Shown here: in pieces, positions 60,108 to 64,000 of the stretch
How positions within the stretch are numbered: the first letter of the stretch is position 1
Layout: each line of letters starts with the position of its first letter
Source: Ciona savignyi
Lineage: Eukaryota > Chordata > Ascidiacea > Phlebobranchia > Cionidae
NCBI GenBank assembly: GCA_000149265.1
Contig: CH003409.1
Coordinates: forward strand, 503,985 to 567,984
Length of the DNA: 64,000 bases
Direction of reading: 5' to 3'
Translations under genes and position numbers: made by a program
Notes under the pieces: model-generated
Seen by the model: the letters and a program-made list of their open reading frames with translations, nothing else
Databases searched by the model: none
Told to the model about the DNA's origin: nothing

Positions 60108-61909
60108 ATTTTTTCAAACCAGCACATCCGACAAATTTTAATTAAAATCTATCATTTTTCACAATTGCTCTAGATTAGCCTGTAATTGCTCTATGAAACG
60201 GATGTATTACAATCCACAAGCAACATGACATATATATTCAAGAATATTTGTCTTAAATCAGAAAAGTTCAAGTCTTACTTTAGAAAGCACCAATGCAGCA
60301 TATACGGTCGTTATCTAACTTTAATTTGTCTATAAGTATCGACATTTATGTTCACAGCTATAGTTGTCAAGCGTTAATCTTATCTGTCTGAAATATATCT
60401 CTGAATAGTTCACGAACTTACTATCTGTCGACAGCGCAGTTAGACTTGTGTACTCTATGCAACCGAGCGAATTTCCCTCACCTTTTAGCTAACCACTTGC
60501 AGTAAGTAATACACAACGCAGAATTATTTATAACGTTTTGTCACGAGCATAGATCCAATAAGTGATACCACTAAGTAAGACACCACTATCCGTCCAATAC
60601 ATGATTACCTTTGACCGGACGTCGTCATAAAATAATATTTACAATTTTAATTTGTATTAGGATACATCTGATGGTGGCAATAAATACGTGAAGGTTTAAG
60701 ATTATAATAATACAAACTCCAGCCTAATAGCCTATACATCTATAGAACTGGTCGGAGTGTTTGTAAAATTTGGTACAAACTTTATAAAAGCGCTTTCTAG
60801 TGTATATAAAAACTATAATTTCGATAAGCTTATAAAACACTTAAAGTTCAAAAAAAATTATACAATACTTAAAGTTCCAACACATATCTAGTATTCTACC
60901 CACGCAATGTGCGGTATATTGTCTGATCAAAATTAAGATGTCAATCGATGAAAACTTGCTTCTCATTAGGTCACTTTGTAACCACGAATCCGCATTATCA
61001 GGTCGGAGTGTGACCTATGTATCCAAGAGGGGATACAATGAACTGCCAACCTTCTGATCTTATTATCGTGACTGACTTCCATCTGGCTTAAGGCGGCCTG
61101 GTCACTGGCTTGTCTCATCGCATAAGTACCTTGCAGACAACTATAACCGACAACGTCATTTAATGCGTGCCGCGACAGCTCCTTATTAACCATTGTGTAA
61201 ATACGACACATGCATTAGCGTTAGTCTAAAACCCTTTCGAAAAAAAACAAGTAAATAATTTGTAATAAATAAGGGCATTTTTGTAATAAACTAGGTTATT
61301 TGTTTTAAAAAATGGATTTTTGGGAAATAATTAGGTTATTTTTTGTAACAAGTTATTTATATTGAAACTTACACTCCTTTATCAATGAACTTAAACTATA
61401 ATAAACTTTGATACCAACAGATAATTTTGAACTGATCCCTGTATTAATGCCTGTTGAAATTTGAGTATCTTCCTATTTATTTTGAGTGTCATTAAAATCA
61501 CCGCCAGTGTCAGAATCTTGTATCAAATTGATATAAGCACATATTGAGGAAAGCTATTTAAATATTCTATCAAATAGATATCAGCGGGCGCTATATCCTA
61601 CACAGAATGTCCTTTATACTAAGAGCAAATCGTAAGTAAAGTAACCTGCTCCGTTAATAATTCATGAAGTTGGCAACATACAGATATATATGTATATATG
61701 TTTTCTGCACGAATGCATTTAAAGAGAAACCGATGATTTTTATTTTACTGTTTATTTTTTTTTATTCTGTCTAATGACATATTCTAATTTGTGAGTAATA
61801 AAGCGCATTTGTTAAGTAGTCGGTTGAAGATTGGACCGTCGACGGAAAGGTTTAAGATCAAAACCAACCGCTAGCTGGTCGACTGTGTTATTGGGTACAT
61901 CGCTTAGCA

Positions 61910-62110
61910 CGGTTGTGTGGCCGAATGGTTAACGCATCCGATACATATACCGACTCTTATACAAAAAAACGGTCCTGGTGACGAGCCATCTATGGGTTAA
62001 AACATGGCTCAGTAAAAAAAAAAAAGTTGTGTGGCCGGATGGTTAACGTAACCTATACATATACCAACTCATATTTACCAACTCAAACGTTCCTAGTGAC
62101 GAACCCATCG
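61910..62110 (+). repeat. Head-to-tail SINE-B dimer
   Basis: Copy one begins 'ggttgtgtggccgaatggtt' at 61911 and ends in a 12-A tail at about 62022. Copy two begins immediately with 'gttgtgtggccggatggtta' at 62025. The second copy shows 'ctcatatttaccaactcaaa', a small internal duplication. Confidence 0.9.
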
Positions 62111-62139
62111 TGAGTATGACATTGGACTCGTTAAAAGGT

Positions 62140-62300
62140 TAAAATCGCCTTAACCCAGTGGTTAATTAGGTGGACAAAAACAGTCTCACTTTTGCACAAT
62201 ACACAGCAATAGCCCCGGTAAACTGACGGTGGGCGCGAGGATCTGACAGTTGCCCGTGTGGTAACTCTCCCTGCCCTTTTCCTACTCCAAGAAAAAACAT
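62140..62300 (+). repeat. SINE-A tail half
   Basis: 'cgccttaacccagtggttaa', 'acacagcaatagccccggta' and gtgggcgcgagg are followed by atctgacagttgcccgtg. It follows the SINE-B dimer directly. Confidence 0.85.
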
Positions 62301-62439
62301 GAGTCAATAATCTAAAAAAAAACGGCAATAATATCATTCATGTTGTAAGTGTTTTTGTTCTTCTAACTAGTTATTGTAAGTTAGTTTAGATAATTTTATA
62401 CTAATTGATAAAATGCACGGCCATTGTTTTACCTTAAAC

Positions 62440-62708
62440 CAGCAGTCGGCAACCTTTTGCGTTTAAATGAAAATTTAAAATAGCCATTTGATTCGAAATT
62501 CCATAAATTAAAAAAAAACTGGGAGCCGCAAAGCGAATAATATTTTTGCAATAAATGAAAACAACACTGTGTGAGATTACGCTGAGAAGTTTTTATGTTT
62601 GTTTCACTTATGTATGGATATTAAACTTATTAAGGCTCGTTACAGTATTAATAAAATTAATAAAAGCCGCATCAGAAAGATGAAAGGATTGCAGGTTGCC
62701 GACCCCTG
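62440..62708. mobile_element. hAT-type MITE with 8-bp target-site duplication
   Basis: Terminal inverted repeats CAGCAGTCGGCAACC (left) and GGTTGCCGACCCCTG (right) bound a 269-bp non-coding element. The flanks are CCTTAAAC (62432-62439) and CTTTAAAC (62709-62716), an 8-bp duplication with one mismatch; length and base pattern are typical of hAT transposition. It has no transposase, so it would depend on an autonomous relative elsewhere. Confidence 0.9.
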
Positions 62709-62799
62709 CTTTAAACTAAATTATGAATGAACATGCGTAGTAATGGCCGTTAGAAGGCGTTATCATACTAAGATAGCCAGTAATAGACCGATGGGCAAT

Positions 62800-62998
62800 A
62801 CTAAATGGGAAAGCGAAACAGAGGGAAACTGCTTACTAAACTATTTAAACTAATTTTAAACCTGCCCTTAACAATAATCTTTACCCAAGAACTAACCTTA
62901 ACTCCAAACTTATGTTTAAAACTAACTATATTGCCCTACTTTTTATTTTAGTGTGCAGTTTACCTATATTCCATTTTCCTTCCTTTTAGTGTTTTCCT
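62800..62998. repeat. Palindromic MITE copy, nearly complete
   Basis: Left part 'gggaaagcgaaacagaggga', aactgcttactaaac; right part 'ttttagtgtgcagtttacct' and 'ttttccttccttttagtgtt'. The ends are inverted repeats, and the core shows the C/A-biased 'aactaaccttaactccaaac'. It is the best uninterrupted reference for the copy at 33388-33884. Confidence 0.8.
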
Positions 62999-63626
62999 AA
63001 ATCGATTTTCTTTTACAAAAGGTTTTAGTGGCGAGCCCATCATAAGTTCGATCCTTAGCACAAACAAAAAAAATTTTACCACCGTGAATAAGAAAACAAA
63101 AAGTTTTTCAATACAAAGCGCGGTTAGGTTTTACACATCAGTTTGTAAGCTTATTGCAAAAAATAATAAATAAGGTTGATTTCACTTGCAAGGTTATTGA
63201 CACACTATAGTTTTAATATTTTTAAGAAACGCATTTCAGTCCGTTAAAGACGTTTAGATTTTGAGAATTTCCCATTTTTACTAACGATAATCGCGATACC
63301 TTGATCCGAGTTTGTCGATACTTTTATACAAGTATCGTTGCAGTCCTAGTTTTTTTTTGTATATGAGGGGGCGTATGCAATGCTCGCGTTATTCTACCAA
63401 GCAACCAAAAAAATCAGCCATTGTTCCTGGAACAATATTTTGTGCCAAAGGTAAACCAGCTCGCCACTAAGCGATCATGGTTTACATCTATTTATTGTGT
63501 TAAAGCGCAATTAATAGCACGCCATGGAAAGGGGAAGTTTTACCTGTATGCCCTGTTCTCTGCTATATTTAATATTATTTTATACTTAAAATAAATTAAC
63601 TAACGCAAGATTAGTATGAAACGTCT

Positions 63627-63840
63627 GGGGTGGGCAACCTTTTGCAAATAGCTTAACCGATATTCCATAAAATAAAAATCACTGGAGCCGAAAAACCATT
63701 TTTGCAATAAAAAGAAAACAACACTGTATGAGATAAAGAAGCAAATGTTCTTCTGTTTGCTACACTTATGCATGGTTATTAAACCTATTAAGTGGTCGCT
63801 AAAGTAGCAATAAAATTAATAAGAGTTGCATCAGAATAAA
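63627..63840. repeat. Worn hAT MITE, related to 62440-62708
   Basis: It starts 'ctggggtgggcaaccttttg' and shares 'ttgcaataaaaagaaaacaa', cactgta and 'aataaaattaataagagttg' with the complete copy. The right terminal repeat is missing, so the end is a guess. Confidence 0.75.
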
Positions 63841-63846
63841 AGAATG

Positions 63847-64000
63847 TATGGGAAACACTAAGAGGAAAGGATGGAAACTACTCACTAAAATTACAAAAAC
63901 TAATTTAAACCCTCCCCTGAACACTAAGCTCGAGCCCAGAACTAAACCCCTTTAAAGCCATGTTTAAAACTAACTCTAATGTGATAATCCTTATTTTAAT
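63847..64000. repeat. Palindromic MITE cut by the window end
   Basis: Begins 'tgggaaacactaagaggaaa', then ggatggaaactactcac and the C/A-biased core; the right arm lies beyond the window. Confidence 0.75.

Larger units (their letters stand above)
60108..64000. other. Repeat-rich flank right of the LRR receptor gene
   Basis: The first 1.8 kb (to about 61900) is AT-rich, presumably holds the promoter of the minus-strand LRR gene, and shows one unexplained 81-codon minus-strand ORF (60966-61211). From 61910 it is almost continuous repeats: SINE-B pair, SINE-A, hAT MITE, palindromic MITEs and a second, worn hAT MITE copy. No gene is supported. Confidence 0.55.

Noticed and set aside
60966..61211. 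81-codon minus-strand ORF upstream of the LRR receptor
   Set aside because: No similarity recognised, no signal peptide, no splice partners; likely chance.
61910..62020. tRNA-Ser/Leu-like heads such as tggccgaatggttaacgc at many sites
   Set aside because: Boxes A and B match loosely but no cloverleaf or acceptor stem forms, and the copies carry A-tails. They are SINEs, not tRNA genes.

Overview
This is a eukaryotic, AT-rich window with small exons, short introns and many SINE-like repeats. Gene content (PACRG, an annexin A13-like protein, a glycoprotein-hormone-receptor-type LGR) and repeat style fit a tunicate such as Ciona. The species is inference; the gene families are read from spliced translations. 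All gene models were built by hand from splice sites and phase, and every chosen junction keeps the reading frame.

Layout: (1) 1-2527, repeat-rich flank with a 13 x 19-bp minisatellite. (2) 2528-20244, minus strand: a 19-exon gene of about 1,685 codons, with an N-terminal Ser-rich part, a 2.3-kb acidic exon, coiled coils, a Ser/Pro/Arg-rich linker and a CAP-Gly domain at the extreme C-terminus. (3) 20245-22359, head-to-head intergenic region with a 100-N gap. (4) 22360-26561, plus strand: complete five-exon PACRG, 229 aa. (5) 28121-34490, minus strand: complete eight-exon annexin A13-like gene, 320 aa, starting Met-Gly-Asn. (6) 34491-40384, repeat-rich intergenic region with unexplained minus-strand ORFs. 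(7) 40385-54444, plus strand: complete 17-exon LGR of 1,063 codons, with signal peptide, seven one-exon leucine-rich repeats, hinge, 7TM split over five exons and a long tail. (8) 58117-60107, minus strand: a three-exon single-pass LRR membrane protein with a very short cytoplasmic tail and no TIR domain. (9) 60108-64000, repeats, including a hAT-type MITE with target-site duplication.

Two tRNA-derived SINE families dominate the non-coding DNA. SINE-A is about 296 bp and carries the CCTTGGGCAAGGCACTTA motif. SINE-B is about 110 bp with a Ser/Leu-tRNA-like head (TGGCCGAATGGTTAACGCG) and a GGTTCGAAAC B box. A palindromic GGGAAACACTAA-type MITE is a third family. Several copies lie against splice sites, one SINE sits inside a MITE, and one SINE-like segment has become a 49-bp tandem array.

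PACRG and the neighbouring CAP-Gly protein both point to microtubules or cilia and face each other across one intergenic region. The annexin, LGR and LRR genes have no evident functional link. I see no clear wholly new system. The most interesting items are the unassigned CAP-Gly protein beside PACRG, the tunicate glycoprotein hormone receptor with its odd exon structure and long tail, the TIR-less LRR receptor whose stop codon overlaps a splice donor, and the repeat-exon interplay.
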